A DNA stretch of 64,000 nucleotides. Source: Streptomyces sp. NBC_01224 (GTDB lineage: Bacteria > Actinomycetota > Actinomycetes > Streptomycetales > Streptomycetaceae). Below are positions 31,987 through 41,255 of this stretch, in pieces; within the stretch, counting starts at the first letter, position 1, and every line of letters begins with the position of its first letter. The notes under the pieces were generated by a model that was given only the letters and a program-made list of their open reading frames with translations, was not told where the DNA came from and ran no database searches. Both the position numbers and the translations under genes were made by a program. Where the stretch lies: the NCBI RefSeq assembly GCF_036002945.1, contig NZ_CP108529.1, positions 6,939,001-7,003,000 of the forward strand, read 5' to 3'.

Positions 31987-33353
31987 CCCTTGCACCTCTC
32001 AACGAATCGGCGGGCCATACCGGGCGCCGAAGCCCAATGCGTATGCAGATAACTCGCGTGCACGCCCTGCTGTACGAACCCCTCCACGCGGCGCTCCGGC
32101 TGATGCAGACCCCACGCCGGTTCGGCCCCGGCGCCCGGCTCCAGAACGGTCCGGTGGAACTCGTGCCCGCGCACCCGCGTCCCGGGCGCCGCCAGCACAC
32201 TGTCGGAGACCGCCACGGCCTCCCGGTAGCCGAGCGTCAGCCGCTCGGACATCCGCCCCTCGGCACCGAGGACCCCGCACATCGGCAGCCCGTCGAGCGA
32301 ACGCGCCAGATAGAGCAGCCCCGCACACTCGGCAGCCACCGGAGCCCCGGACTCCACCAGTTCGACAACGGCCTTGCGCAGTGCCGCGTTGGCGGACAGC
32401 TCCGACGCGTACACCTCCGGAAATCCGCCGCCGATGACCAGCCCCCGAGTGCCCTCGGGCAACGCCTCGTCCCGCAACGGATCGAACGGCACGACTTCGG
32501 CCCCGGCGGCGGCCAGCAGCTCGGTGTGCTCGGCGTAGGAGAAGGTGAACGCTGCCCCGGATGCAACGGCTACCCGGTTGCCAGAAGGGGCGGGCAGGGG
32601 AACAGCCCCGCCGGGGGCGCCCACCGCGCCCACCGCATCCCACACCTCACCCGGCACCTCAGGCGCAGACCGCGCCAGCGCCATGACCGCGTCCAGGTCA
32701 CACCCCGCCCGCACCCGATCAGCCATCGCCGCGACAGCGCCCACCGCATCGCCCCGCCGCTCCGCCACCGGCACCAACCCCAGATGCCGCGACGGCACAG
32801 CCACCTGCTCGGCCCGCCGCAACACCCCCAGCACCGGCACACCCGACTCGTCCAACGCCTCCCGCAACAGCACCTCGTGCCGCTGGGAGCCGACCTTGTT
32901 CAGAATCACGCCACCGATCCGCACCTGCGGATCCCACGAAGCGAAGCCGTGCACCAGCGCGGCCACGGACCGCGACTGCGACGACGCGTCGACCACCAGC
33001 ACCACAGGTGCCCGCAGCAGCTTCGCGACCTGAGCGGTCGACGCCAGCTCGCCCCGCCCCGACGCCCCGTCGTACAGCCCCATCACGCCCTCGACGACCG
33101 CCAGATCGCAGCCGCGCGCCCCATGCGCGAACAGCGGAGCGACCAGCTCGGGACCGCACATGTACGCGTCGAGATTGCGCCCCGGCCGTCCCGTGGCCAG
33201 CGTGTGGTAGCCGGGATCGATGTAGTCGGGCCCGGCCTTGTGCGCGGACACGGCAAGTCCCCGCCCCGCGAAGGCCGCCATCAGCCCCGTGGCCACGGTC
33301 GTCTTGCCGCTCCCCGACGAGGGCGCGGCGATCACCAGACGCGGAACGTTCAC
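31983..33353 (-). CDS. cobB: Cobyrinate a,c-diamide synthase
   Basis: A 456-residue glutamine-dependent amidotransferase. The N-terminal ATPase-like domain has the P-loop PSSGSGKTTVATGL (about 10-23), then HKAGPDYIDPGYH and VEGVMGLYDGASGRGE. The C-terminal class I-type glutaminase domain has the start GLVIGGGFPEVYASELSAN, the nucleophile Cys in PVAAECAGLLYLARSLDG (near 345), and a His near the end in the HGSYLHTHW-like text (HASYLHTHW). It amidates the a and c side chains of hydrogenobyrinate. GTG start with GAGGGG upstream, ten bases after cobO. Confidence 0.95.
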   Translation of the reverse strand: MNVPRLVIAAPSSGSGKTTVATGLMAAFAGRGLAVSAHKAGPDYIDPGYHTLATGRPGRNLDAYMCGPELVAPLFAHGARGCDLAVVEGVMGLYDGASGRGELASTAQVAKLLRAPVVLVVDASSQSRSVAALVHGFASWDPQVRIGGVILNKVGSQRHEVLLREALDESGVPVLGVLRRAEQVAVPSRHLGLVPVAERRGDAVGAVAAMADRVRAGCDLDAVMALARSAPEVPGEVWDAVGAVGAPGGAVPLPAPSGNRVAVASGAAFTFSYAEHTELLAAAGAEVVPFDPLRDEALPEGTRGLVIGGGFPEVYASELSANAALRKAVVELVESGAPVAAECAGLLYLARSLDGLPMCGVLGAEGRMSERLTLGYREAVAVSDSVLAAPGTRVRGHEFHRTVLEPGAGAEPAWGLHQPERRVEGFVQQGVHASYLHTHWASAPGMARRFVERCKG

Positions 33354-33363
33354 CGCGGACCCC

Positions 33364-33963
33364 TCACCATTCGATGCCCCGCTGGCCCTTCTGACCGGCG
33401 TCCATCGGGTGCTTGACCTTCGACATGTCGGTCACCAGGTCGGCGGCCTCCACCAGCTTCTGAGGCGCGTTGCGCCCGGTGATGACCACATGCTGCGTAC
33501 CGGGACGGCTCCGCAGCACCTCGATCACCTCGTCGGTGTCGACCCAGCCCCAGTGCATCGGGTACGCGAACTCGTCGAGGACGTACAGCCGGTACGTCTC
33601 GGCGGTCAGGTCGCGCTTGACCTGCTCCCAGCCCTCGCGCGCCGCCTCCTCGTTGTTCAGCTGCTTGTCGCGCTGCACCCACGACCAGCCCTCGCCCATC
33701 TTGTGCCAGGCGACGGACCCGCCCTCGCCACTGGCTCCGAGGACCTTCAGGGCGTTCTCCTCGCCGACCTTCCACTTCGCCGACTTGACGAACTGGAAGA
33801 CCCCGATGGGCCACCCCTGATTCCAGGCGCGCAGCGCGAGCCCGAAAGCCGCTGTCGACTTTCCCTTCCCGATGCCGGTGTGCACCACCAGCAGCGGGCG
33901 GTTGCGGCGCTGACGGGTGGTGAGCCCGTCGTCCGGCACGGTGGTCGGCTGTCCCTGCGGCAT
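33364..33963 (-). CDS. cobO: Cob(I)yrinic acid a,c-diamide adenosyltransferase
   Basis: A 199-residue CobA/CobO-type ATP:corrinoid adenosyltransferase. The P-loop VHTGIGKGKSTAAFGLALRA (about 28-47) is the family form. Then come QFVKSAKWKVGEENALKVLG, WHKMGEGWSWVQRD, YVLDEFAYPMHWGWVD and VITGRNAPQKLVEAADLVTD, all diagnostic. It transfers the 5'-deoxyadenosyl group to reduced cobalt. The ATG shares one base with the stop of the chelatase gene (TAATG), with AGGAGGG upstream, so coupling is tight. Confidence 0.97.
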   Translation of the reverse strand: MPQGQPTTVPDDGLTTRQRRNRPLLVVHTGIGKGKSTAAFGLALRAWNQGWPIGVFQFVKSAKWKVGEENALKVLGASGEGGSVAWHKMGEGWSWVQRDKQLNNEEAAREGWEQVKRDLTAETYRLYVLDEFAYPMHWGWVDTDEVIEVLRSRPGTQHVVITGRNAPQKLVEAADLVTDMSKVKHPMDAGQKGQRGIEW

Positions 33964-35978
33964 TACGCGGCCCTCCTGCTGGTTCCCTGAACGTCCTTGA
34001 CGAGCCCGGCGATCGAGTCGGCCCGCAGGTCGTCGAGCGTGACAGCGGTGCCCCCCAGATCGCGTGCGAGGCTTCCCGCGAGACCGAGCCGTACGGGCCC
34101 CGACTCGCAGTCCACGACGACGGACGCGGTGCCCTCGACCTCGTGCAGCCGCGCCGCCCGCGACGCCAGCGCCACCGGCTCGGGCCCCCCGGTCGCCCGC
34201 CCGTCGGTCACCACGACCAGCAACGGCCGCCGCGACGGATCACGCAGCCGCTCCACCCGCAGCACGTCATGGGCCTTCAACAGCCCCGCCGCGACCGGGG
34301 TACGCCCACCGGTCGGCAGCATCTCCAGCCGTGCCGCCGCGGCGTCCACCGACGATGTCGGCGGCAGCACCACCTCGGCGTCCTTGCCCCGGAAGGTGAT
34401 CAGCCCGACCTTGTCCCGCCGCTGATACGCGTCCAGCAGCAGCGAGAGGACCGCACCCTTCACAGCACTCATCCGCTGCCGGGCAGCCATCGATCCGGAC
34501 GCATCCACCACGAAGAGAACGAGGTTTCCCTCCCGTCCCTCCCGGGTCGCCTGCCGCAGATCGTCCCGCCGGACCACCAGTCCCCGCCCCGACCGCCCCC
34601 GCGCCCGCTGATGCGGGGCAGCGGCCTGCACGGTCGCGGCCAGGTGCAGTTTGGTCAGGGCGCCCTGCGGGCGCCGCGCACCCGTCGTACGCCCGTGCTC
34701 GGTACGCGCCCGGGACCGCCGCCCCGCCGCGCCCTCGCCCAGACCCGGCACGCTCAGCATCTTCGTACGGAACGGCTCGCCGGCGCGTACGGGCTGCTGC
34801 TCGCCGCCCCCGGAAGACTGCTGCCCCTGCCCCTGCCCCTGCTCGGGAACGGTCTGCGCGGGCGTGTCGCCCGCCTCGCCCTCGGGCTGCGGCGGTGTGT
34901 CGGGCCCGTCGCCCTGAGGGGGCCGGCCGCCGCCACCGGGGCCGTCCGGGTCCGGATCGTCGTCCTCGCCGCTGTTCTGCTCCAGCGTGTCGTCGAGTTT
35001 GTCCTCGTCCAGGCCCGGCGCGTCGAAGGGATTGCGCCGACGCCGGTGGGGGAGCGCGAGCAGAGCGGCCTGTCGCACATCCTCGGCGAGCACATCCGTA
35101 CGCCCCGCCCACGCGGCCAGCGCGGCGGCCGTCCGCGCCATCACGATGTCCGCGCGCATCCCGTCGACCTCGAAGGCCGCGCAGGTGGCCGCGATCTGCC
35201 GCAACGCCCCGTCCCCGAGCCGCACTTCGGGAAGCAGTGCACGCGCGGCAACGATCCGGGCCCGCAACGCGCCTTCCTCGTCGGCCCACTCGGCGGCGAA
35301 GCCCGCAGGATCGTCGTCGTACGCGAGACGCCGCCGCACGACCTCGACCCGCTGATCGGTCTCGCGGGATGCGGCGACCTCGACGGTCAGCCCGAACCGG
35401 TCGAGCAACTGCGGCCGCAGTTCGCCCTCTTCGGGGTTCATCGTCCCGACGAGAAGGAAGCGCGCGGCATGCCGCACGGAGACGCCTTCGCGCTCCACGT
35501 ACGAAGCACCCATGGCGGCCGCGTCCAGCAGCAGGTCCACGAGGTGGTCGTGGAGCAGATTGACCTCGTCGACGTACAGAATCCCGCGATGGGCGTCGGC
35601 GAGCAGCCCCGGTTCAAAGGCCTTCACGCCCTCGGCGAGCGCCCGCTCGATGTCGAGCGCCCCGACGAGCCGGTCCTCGGACGCACCGACCGGAAGCTCC
35701 ACCATTCGCGCATCCCGCGACACGCCGGTCCCGGCCTCATGGGGGCCATCGGGACACGCCGGATCGGGCGACGCCGGGTCGCACGAGAACCGGCACCCGG
35801 CGACGACGGGAACCTCCGGCATGAGCGCGGCGAGCGCACGCACGGCGGTGGACTTGGCGGTGCCCTTCTCGCCGCGCACCAGCACGCCGCCGACGGCGGG
35901 CGAGACGGCATTGAGCAGCAGCCCGAGCCGGAGATCGTCCTGCCCGACGATGGCGGTGAACGGGTACGGCGTACTCAC
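33963..35978 (-). CDS. Chelatase ATPase, fused ChlI-ChlD type (CobS/CobT substitute)
   Basis: A 671-residue AAA+ and VWA protein. The N-terminal half is a ChlI/BchI ATPase with Walker A GEKGTAKSTAVRAL (about 37-50), the ILYVDEVNLLHDHLVDLLLD Walker B region and FLLVGTMNPEEGELRPQLLD. An acidic, Pro/Gly/Gln-rich linker follows (about 335-420). The C-terminal VWA domain has the MIDAS text LVFVVDASGSMAARQRM (about 490) and TDGRATGG. It sits between cobN and cobO and would energise cobalt insertion by CobN in place of CobS and CobT. Start GTG with AAGGAGG. Confidence 0.92.
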   Translation of the reverse strand: MSTPYPFTAIVGQDDLRLGLLLNAVSPAVGGVLVRGEKGTAKSTAVRALAALMPEVPVVAGCRFSCDPASPDPACPDGPHEAGTGVSRDARMVELPVGASEDRLVGALDIERALAEGVKAFEPGLLADAHRGILYVDEVNLLHDHLVDLLLDAAAMGASYVEREGVSVRHAARFLLVGTMNPEEGELRPQLLDRFGLTVEVAASRETDQRVEVVRRRLAYDDDPAGFAAEWADEEGALRARIVAARALLPEVRLGDGALRQIAATCAAFEVDGMRADIVMARTAAALAAWAGRTDVLAEDVRQAALLALPHRRRRNPFDAPGLDEDKLDDTLEQNSGEDDDPDPDGPGGGGRPPQGDGPDTPPQPEGEAGDTPAQTVPEQGQGQGQQSSGGGEQQPVRAGEPFRTKMLSVPGLGEGAAGRRSRARTEHGRTTGARRPQGALTKLHLAATVQAAAPHQRARGRSGRGLVVRRDDLRQATREGREGNLVLFVVDASGSMAARQRMSAVKGAVLSLLLDAYQRRDKVGLITFRGKDAEVVLPPTSSVDAAAARLEMLPTGGRTPVAAGLLKAHDVLRVERLRDPSRRPLLVVVTDGRATGGPEPVALASRAARLHEVEGTASVVVDCESGPVRLGLAGSLARDLGGTAVTLDDLRADSIAGLVKDVQGTSRRAA

Positions 35979-36010
35979 GATGCCTCCTTGGGTGAACGGT
36001 GTGATGTCAG

Positions 36011-36055
36011 CCCCTCCGGCGTTCGAGGAGCGGGGGTCCGGGAGCGGATCCCCCG
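36011..36055. repeat. Streptomyces-type dispersed intergenic element
   Basis: The 100-base gap between cobN and the chelatase gene contains CCCCTCCGGCGTTCGAGGAG followed by a GC-rich GGGTCCGGGAGCGGATCCCC arm. I recognise this CCCCTCCGGCGTTTGAGGAGCGGGG-like pattern as a common dispersed intergenic sequence of Streptomyces genomes. It interrupts an otherwise gap-free operon. Identification is from memory. Confidence 0.55.
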
Positions 36056-36078
36056 GTCAGCGGGCGTGCGCACCCCGC

Positions 36079-39000
36079 TCACTCGTCCCCCTCCAGATCG
36101 CCCTCGAGCTCCAGATACGTGGCCCGCAGCCGCTCCAGCGTCTCCGCGTCCGGCTCCGCCCACAGCCCCCGCTCGGCCGCCTCCAGCAGCCGCTCCGAAA
36201 TCCCGCGCAGCGCCCAGGGGTTGGACTTCTTCATGAAGTCCCGGTTGGTCTCGTCGAAGACGTACTCCGCCGACAGCTTCTCGTACATCCAGTCGTCCAC
36301 GACCCCGGCCGTCGCGTCGTAGCCGAAGAGGTAGTCCACGGTCGCTGCCATCTCGAAGGCGCCCTTGTACCCGTGTCGCCGCATGGCAGCCATCCACCGC
36401 GGATTCACCACCCGCGCCCGGAACACCCGGTGCGTCTCCTCGCCCAGCGTTCGCGTCTTCACCTGGTCCGGCGTGGCGCTGTCGCCGACGTACGCCTCGG
36501 GCGACTCGCCGGTCAGATGGCGCACCATGGCCACCATGCCGCCGTGGTACTGGAAGTAGTCGTCGGCGTCCACCAGGTCGTGTTCCCTGGTGTCCACGTT
36601 CTTCGCCGCGACCGCGATCCGCCGGAATGCCGTCTCCATGTCCCCGCGCGCCGCCCGCCCGTCGAGCCCGCGCCCGTAGGCGTAACCGCCCCACACCGCG
36701 TACACCTCGGCCAGATCCGCGTCGCTCCGCCAGTTCCGCGCGTCGATCAGCGGCAGCAATCCCGCGCCGTACGCCCCCGGCTTCGACCCGAAGACGCGTG
36801 CCGTCGCCCGGCGCCGGTCGCCGTGGACCGCCGTGTCCTCGTCGGCGTGCGCCCGTACGTAGTTGGCGTCCGCCGGCTCGTCCAGCTCCGCCACCGTCCG
36901 TACCGCATCGTCGATCAGCCCCACCACATGCGGGAACGCGTCGCGGAAGAACCCGGAGATCCGCACGGTCACATCGATGCGCGGGCGCCCCAGCTCGATC
37001 ACGGGCACGACCTCGAACCCGGTCACCCGCCGCGACGCGTCGTCCCACACCGGCCGGCAGCCGAGCAGCGCAAGGATCTCCGCGATGTCGTCGCCCTGGG
37101 TACGCATGGCGGAGGTGCCCCACACGGTCAGGCCGACCGACTTCGGGTAGTCGCCCGTGTCGGCGAGGTACCGGGCGATCAGGGAGTCCGCGAGGGACTG
37201 GCCGACCTCCCACGACAGCCGGGACGGAATCGCCTTCGGGTCCACGGAGTAGAAGTTGCGGCCCGTCGGCAGGACATTGACGAGCCCGCGCGTGGGCGAT
37301 CCGGACGGGCCGGCCGGTACGAAGCCGCCGTCCAGCGCCCGCAGGATGTGGTCGATCTCGTCCGTCGTCCGGGCCAGCCGCGGTACGACCTCCTCGCACG
37401 CGAAGCCCAACACGGCCACGGCGTCCGGGAGTTCGAAGCCGAGGACGTCCCGTACCAGCCCCGCCACGGCCGCGAGGTCCCAGCCGCGCTCCTCCATGCC
37501 CTCCGCGAGCCGGCGGCACAGCTTCTCCAGCAGATCGATCGCGTCCGCACCGGTGCGCGCCGGGCCGTCGACCAGTTCGGTCAGCTCGGCCGGCACCTTC
37601 ACCGCGGCGCCCGGCTCGGCCAGCAACTCCTTCTCGCTGAGCCCGAAGTGCTCGGCGATCGACGCCCGCAGCCCGGGGAGTGCGTTCGCCGTTCCGCCCC
37701 ACACCTGGGAGGCGCGCAGCACGGCCAGCACCAGGTTGACCCGCGCCTCGTCGACGGGGCCGCCGCCCAGGATGTGCAGGCCGTCCCGGATCTGGACGTC
37801 CTTGATCTCGCAGAGGTAGCCGTCGATGTGCATGACGAACGAGTCGAAGTCGTCGTCGCCGGGCTGTTCGTCGACATGGAGGTCGTGGTGCAGCTCGGCG
37901 GCCTTCACCAGCGTCCAGATCTGTGCCCGCACCGATGGGGCCTTCGTCGGGTCGAGATCACTGACCAGCGCGTACTCGTCGAGCAGCTGCTCCAGCTTGG
38001 CCAGGTCGCCATAGGTGTCGGCGCGCGCCATCGGCGGCACCAGATGGTCCACCACCGTGGCGTGCCCACGGCGCTTGGCCTGGGTGCCCTCGCCCGGGTC
38101 GTTGACGATGAACGGATAGATCAGCGGCAGTTCACCGAGCACGGCATCGGGGCCGCAACCGGAGGACAGGCCGAGGCCCTTGCCCGGCAACCACTCCATC
38201 GTGCCGTGCTTGCCCATGTGGACGACGGCGTCCGCACCGAAGGAGTTTTCCAGCCAGCGGTACGTCGCCATGTAGTGGTGCGACGGCGGCATGTCCGGGT
38301 CGTGGTAGATCGCGATCGGGTTCTCGCCGAAGCCGCGTGGTGGCTGGATCAGCACCACCACGTTCCCGAACTGCAACGAGGCGAGGACGATGTCGTCCCC
38401 GTCCACGTACAGCGAACCCGGCGGCTCGCCCCAGTGCTCCAGCATCGAGTCGCGCAGCTCCGGTTCCAGCTTGTCGAACCAGGCCCGGTAGTCGGCGAGC
38501 GGCACACGCGCGGGCGCTGCCGCGAGCTGCTCCTCGGTCAGCCACTCCACGTCGTGGCCACCGGCGTTGATGAGTCGGTGGATGAGCTCGTCGCCGTTGT
38601 CGGGGTGTCCGTCGACTCCGTAACCGGCGTCGCGCAGGGCGTCCAGGACCCGCACCGCCGATGCGGGCGTGTCCAGACCGACGGCGTTGCCGACGCGCGA
38701 GTGCTTGGTCGGGTAGGCGGTGAAGACGAGGGCGAGCTTCTTCTCGGCGTTCGCCTTGTGCTTCAGGACGGCGTGGCGGACCGCGATTCCGGCGACGCGC
38801 GCGGCCCGTTCCGGGTCGGCGCGGTACACCGGTACGTCGTCGGGACCCTCCTCCTTGAAGGAGAACGGGACGGTGATCAGACGGCCGTCGAACTCGGGGA
38901 TCGCGACCTGCATCGCGGCGTCCATGGGGGAGAGCGCGGCGTCGGAGGCGTCCCACGCGGCGCGCGTGGAGGTCAGGCACAGGCCCTGCAGCACAGGGAC

Positions 39001-39741
39001 GTTCAGATCGGCGAGCGCGCCGATGTCCCAGGCCTCGTCGTCGCCCCCGGCGGAGGCGTCCGACGCACGGGTGCCGCCTGCCGCGAGCACCGTGGCGACC
39101 AGGGCGTCGGCCCTGCCGAGCAGCTCGTAGAGACCGGCGTCCGCGCCGCGCAGCGAACCGCAGTACACGGGAAGGGCGTTGGCGCCACGGGCCTCGACCG
39201 CGTCACAGAGGACGTCAACGAACGAGGTGTTCCCGGACAGCTGGTGCGCCCGGTAGAAGAGCACGCCGACGGTCGGGCGGCCCTCGACGAACGAGCGGCT
39301 GCCGTGCAGGCCCCACTCGGGCATCTTCTGCGGTTCGGCGAAGCCGTGGCCGGTCAGCAGGACGGTGTCGGAGAGGAAGCGGGCCAGTTCTACGAGGTTT
39401 CCGGGGCCGCCCTCCACGAGGTAGCGCAGCGCCTCGGCGACGACACCGGCGGGTACGGACGACTCGGCCATCAGCTCCGCGTCCGGCACGGCCTCGCCGC
39501 CCAGCAGCACGGTGGGGATGCCGGATGCCTTGAGGACGGCCAGCCCGTCCTCCCAGGCGCGCTTGCCGCCGAGAAGGCGGACGACGGCGACGGAGGAACC
39601 CTCGATCAGTGCGGGGAGTTCCTCGTGGACGTCGACGCGGGTGGGGTTGCCGATCCGGTACGGCGCGCCGGAGGCGCGGGCGGCGAGGAGGTCCGTGTCG
39701 GCGGTCGACAGCAACAGCACGGTGCTCATAGGGGCGTTCAT
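36079..39741 (-). CDS. cobN: Cobaltochelatase subunit CobN
   Basis: A 1220-residue CobN, the porphyrin-binding subunit that inserts cobalt into hydrogenobyrinate a,c-diamide. It starts STVLLLSTADTDLLAARASG. Landmarks include PTVGVLFYRAHQLSGNTSFV, ALVFTAYPTKHSRVGNAVGL, the long MPPSHHYMATYRWLENSF / VHMGKHGTMEWLPGKGLGLS region with conserved His residues, NFYSVDPKAIPSRLSWEVGQ, and the C-terminal NRDFMKKSNPWALRGISERL. The length fits the family. The ATG chosen overlaps the cobQ stop (ATGA); an ATG four codons later is also possible. The ATPase partner follows after a 100-base gap. Confidence 0.96.
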   Translation of the reverse strand: MNAPMSTVLLLSTADTDLLAARASGAPYRIGNPTRVDVHEELPALIEGSSVAVVRLLGGKRAWEDGLAVLKASGIPTVLLGGEAVPDAELMAESSVPAGVVAEALRYLVEGGPGNLVELARFLSDTVLLTGHGFAEPQKMPEWGLHGSRSFVEGRPTVGVLFYRAHQLSGNTSFVDVLCDAVEARGANALPVYCGSLRGADAGLYELLGRADALVATVLAAGGTRASDASAGGDDEAWDIGALADLNVPVLQGLCLTSTRAAWDASDAALSPMDAAMQVAIPEFDGRLITVPFSFKEEGPDDVPVYRADPERAARVAGIAVRHAVLKHKANAEKKLALVFTAYPTKHSRVGNAVGLDTPASAVRVLDALRDAGYGVDGHPDNGDELIHRLINAGGHDVEWLTEEQLAAAPARVPLADYRAWFDKLEPELRDSMLEHWGEPPGSLYVDGDDIVLASLQFGNVVVLIQPPRGFGENPIAIYHDPDMPPSHHYMATYRWLENSFGADAVVHMGKHGTMEWLPGKGLGLSSGCGPDAVLGELPLIYPFIVNDPGEGTQAKRRGHATVVDHLVPPMARADTYGDLAKLEQLLDEYALVSDLDPTKAPSVRAQIWTLVKAAELHHDLHVDEQPGDDDFDSFVMHIDGYLCEIKDVQIRDGLHILGGGPVDEARVNLVLAVLRASQVWGGTANALPGLRASIAEHFGLSEKELLAEPGAAVKVPAELTELVDGPARTGADAIDLLEKLCRRLAEGMEERGWDLAAVAGLVRDVLGFELPDAVAVLGFACEEVVPRLARTTDEIDHILRALDGGFVPAGPSGSPTRGLVNVLPTGRNFYSVDPKAIPSRLSWEVGQSLADSLIARYLADTGDYPKSVGLTVWGTSAMRTQGDDIAEILALLGCRPVWDDASRRVTGFEVVPVIELGRPRIDVTVRISGFFRDAFPHVVGLIDDAVRTVAELDEPADANYVRAHADEDTAVHGDRRRATARVFGSKPGAYGAGLLPLIDARNWRSDADLAEVYAVWGGYAYGRGLDGRAARGDMETAFRRIAVAAKNVDTREHDLVDADDYFQYHGGMVAMVRHLTGESPEAYVGDSATPDQVKTRTLGEETHRVFRARVVNPRWMAAMRRHGYKGAFEMAATVDYLFGYDATAGVVDDWMYEKLSAEYVFDETNRDFMKKSNPWALRGISERLLEAAERGLWAEPDAETLERLRATYLELEGDLEGDE

Positions 39742-41255
39742 GCGCGTGCTCCAGGTGCTCCGGGGGCGATGAAGGGAAGTCCTGACGGCGCACCCGACTC
39801 GATGAGCCGCAGCAGCGCGTCGGTGTCCGCGTGTTCTTCGATGAGGTCGCCGAGGCGGTCGAGCTGTTCCTCGCGCAGCGCGGCGAAGCCGGTGTCGGGG
39901 GCGGGGACGAAGCGCCGGCCGGCGGCCCGCGCGACCTCGCTCAGGAAGCGGCGGCGGAATTCGTCGCTCTCCAGCGAGCCGTGCCAGTGGGTGCCCCACA
40001 CGGCGCCGACCCGGCAGCCGTCCAGGAATGGTTCGCCGCCGCTTACATCGGCGACGCCATGGTGGATCTCGTACCCCTCGACGGGGGCGCCGAGCGCCTC
40101 GCCGGCGGGGCGGGCGAGGGTTTTCTCGCGGTCGAAGCGGATGCGTACGGGCAGCAGGCCGAGGCCGTCGATGTGCCCGGCCCTCGACTCGACGTCGTCC
40201 TCGATGTGTTCACCGAGGAGCTGGAAGCCGCCGCAGATGCCGAGGACCGGCCGGTCCTCGGCTCCACGCCGCACCAGGGCGTCGGCGAGGCCGCGCTCGC
40301 GCAGCCAGGCCAGCGCGTTCACGGTGCCGCGGGTGCCCGGCACGATGACGAGGTCGGCGTCGGCCAGCTCCTCGGCGCGGTCCACGAACCGGACGACGAC
40401 GCCCGGTTCGGCGGCCAGTGCGTCCACATCGGTGAAGTTCGACATCAGGGGTACGGCGCACACCGCGACGCGCAGCACGTCGTCGCCGTGCGGCGGCGCG
40501 ACGACCGATTCGCGTACGGCTCCGCGCAGCGAGACCCTCAGCCCGTCCTCCTCGTCGATGCCGAGTCCGTGGGCGAAGGGCAGCACCCCGTAGGTCTGCC
40601 GCCCGGTGATCCCGCGCAGCATCTCCAGGCCGGGCTCCAGCAGCGACACGTCGCCACGGAACTTGTTGACGAGGTAGCCGGCGATCAGCGACTGGTCCTC
40701 GGCGTCGAGCAGCGCCGTCGTACCGAAGAACGAGGCGAAGACGCCACCGCGGTCGATGTCGCCGACGACCACCACCGGGAAGCGTGCCGCCCGCGCGATG
40801 CCCATGTTCACGATGTCCGTGCGCCGCAGATTGATCTCGGCCGGACTGCCCGCCCCCTCGCAGATCACTGCGTCATACGTGCCCCGAAGCTGCTCCAGAC
40901 AGTCCACGACCGTGCCGAGAAGCGCTTCCTGCCTGCCTCCGTGGTAGCCGCGTGCGCTCATCTCGCCCACCGGTCTGCCCATCAGGACGACCTGGCTGGA
41001 GCGGTCGCTGCCGGGTTTGAGCAGGACCGGGTTCATCAGCGCGGTCGGCTCCACCCGGGCCGCCTGGGCCTGCATGGCCTGGGCGCGCCCGATCTCGGCA
41101 CCCTCGCGGGTGACGAACGAGTTCAGCGACATGTTCTGCGCCTTGAAGGGCGCCACCTTCACGCCCCGGCGTACGAGCCAACGGCAGATGCCTGCCGTGA
41201 CGACGCTCTTGCCCGCGTCCGAGGTGGTTCCGGCGACCAGCAGCCCGCCGCTCAT
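39738..41255 (-). CDS. cobQ: Cobyric acid synthase
   Basis: A 505-residue glutamine-dependent amidotransferase that amidates four side chains of adenosylcobyrinic acid a,c-diamide. The P-loop-like start is LLVAGTTSDAGKSVVTAGIC. APFKAQNMSLNSFVTREGAEIGRAQ is strictly typical in content (first 20: APFKAQNMSLNSFVTREGAE). VICEGAGSPAEINLR and GDIDRGGVFASFFGT follow. The glutaminase Cys is in VLGICGGFQLLGEHIEDD (near 335) and its His is in GTHWHGSLE. The ATG overlaps the cobD stop by four bases. Its ribosome site (GGACGGAGAC) lies at the edge of the cobD repeat tail. Confidence 0.96.
   Translation of the reverse strand: MSGGLLVAGTTSDAGKSVVTAGICRWLVRRGVKVAPFKAQNMSLNSFVTREGAEIGRAQAMQAQAARVEPTALMNPVLLKPGSDRSSQVVLMGRPVGEMSARGYHGGRQEALLGTVVDCLEQLRGTYDAVICEGAGSPAEINLRRTDIVNMGIARAARFPVVVVGDIDRGGVFASFFGTTALLDAEDQSLIAGYLVNKFRGDVSLLEPGLEMLRGITGRQTYGVLPFAHGLGIDEEDGLRVSLRGAVRESVVAPPHGDDVLRVAVCAVPLMSNFTDVDALAAEPGVVVRFVDRAEELADADLVIVPGTRGTVNALAWLRERGLADALVRRGAEDRPVLGICGGFQLLGEHIEDDVESRAGHIDGLGLLPVRIRFDREKTLARPAGEALGAPVEGYEIHHGVADVSGGEPFLDGCRVGAVWGTHWHGSLESDEFRRRFLSEVARAAGRRFVPAPDTGFAALREEQLDRLGDLIEEHADTDALLRLIESGAPSGLPFIAPGAPGARA

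Noticed and set aside
35512..40593. A plus-strand reading frame of nearly 1700 codons opposite cobN and the chelatase gene
   Set aside because: It mirrors minus-strand cob genes in GC-rich DNA, where opposite frames stay open by composition. Its translation is low-complexity and has no recognisable domain, while the minus strand encodes textbook CobN and ChlID proteins.
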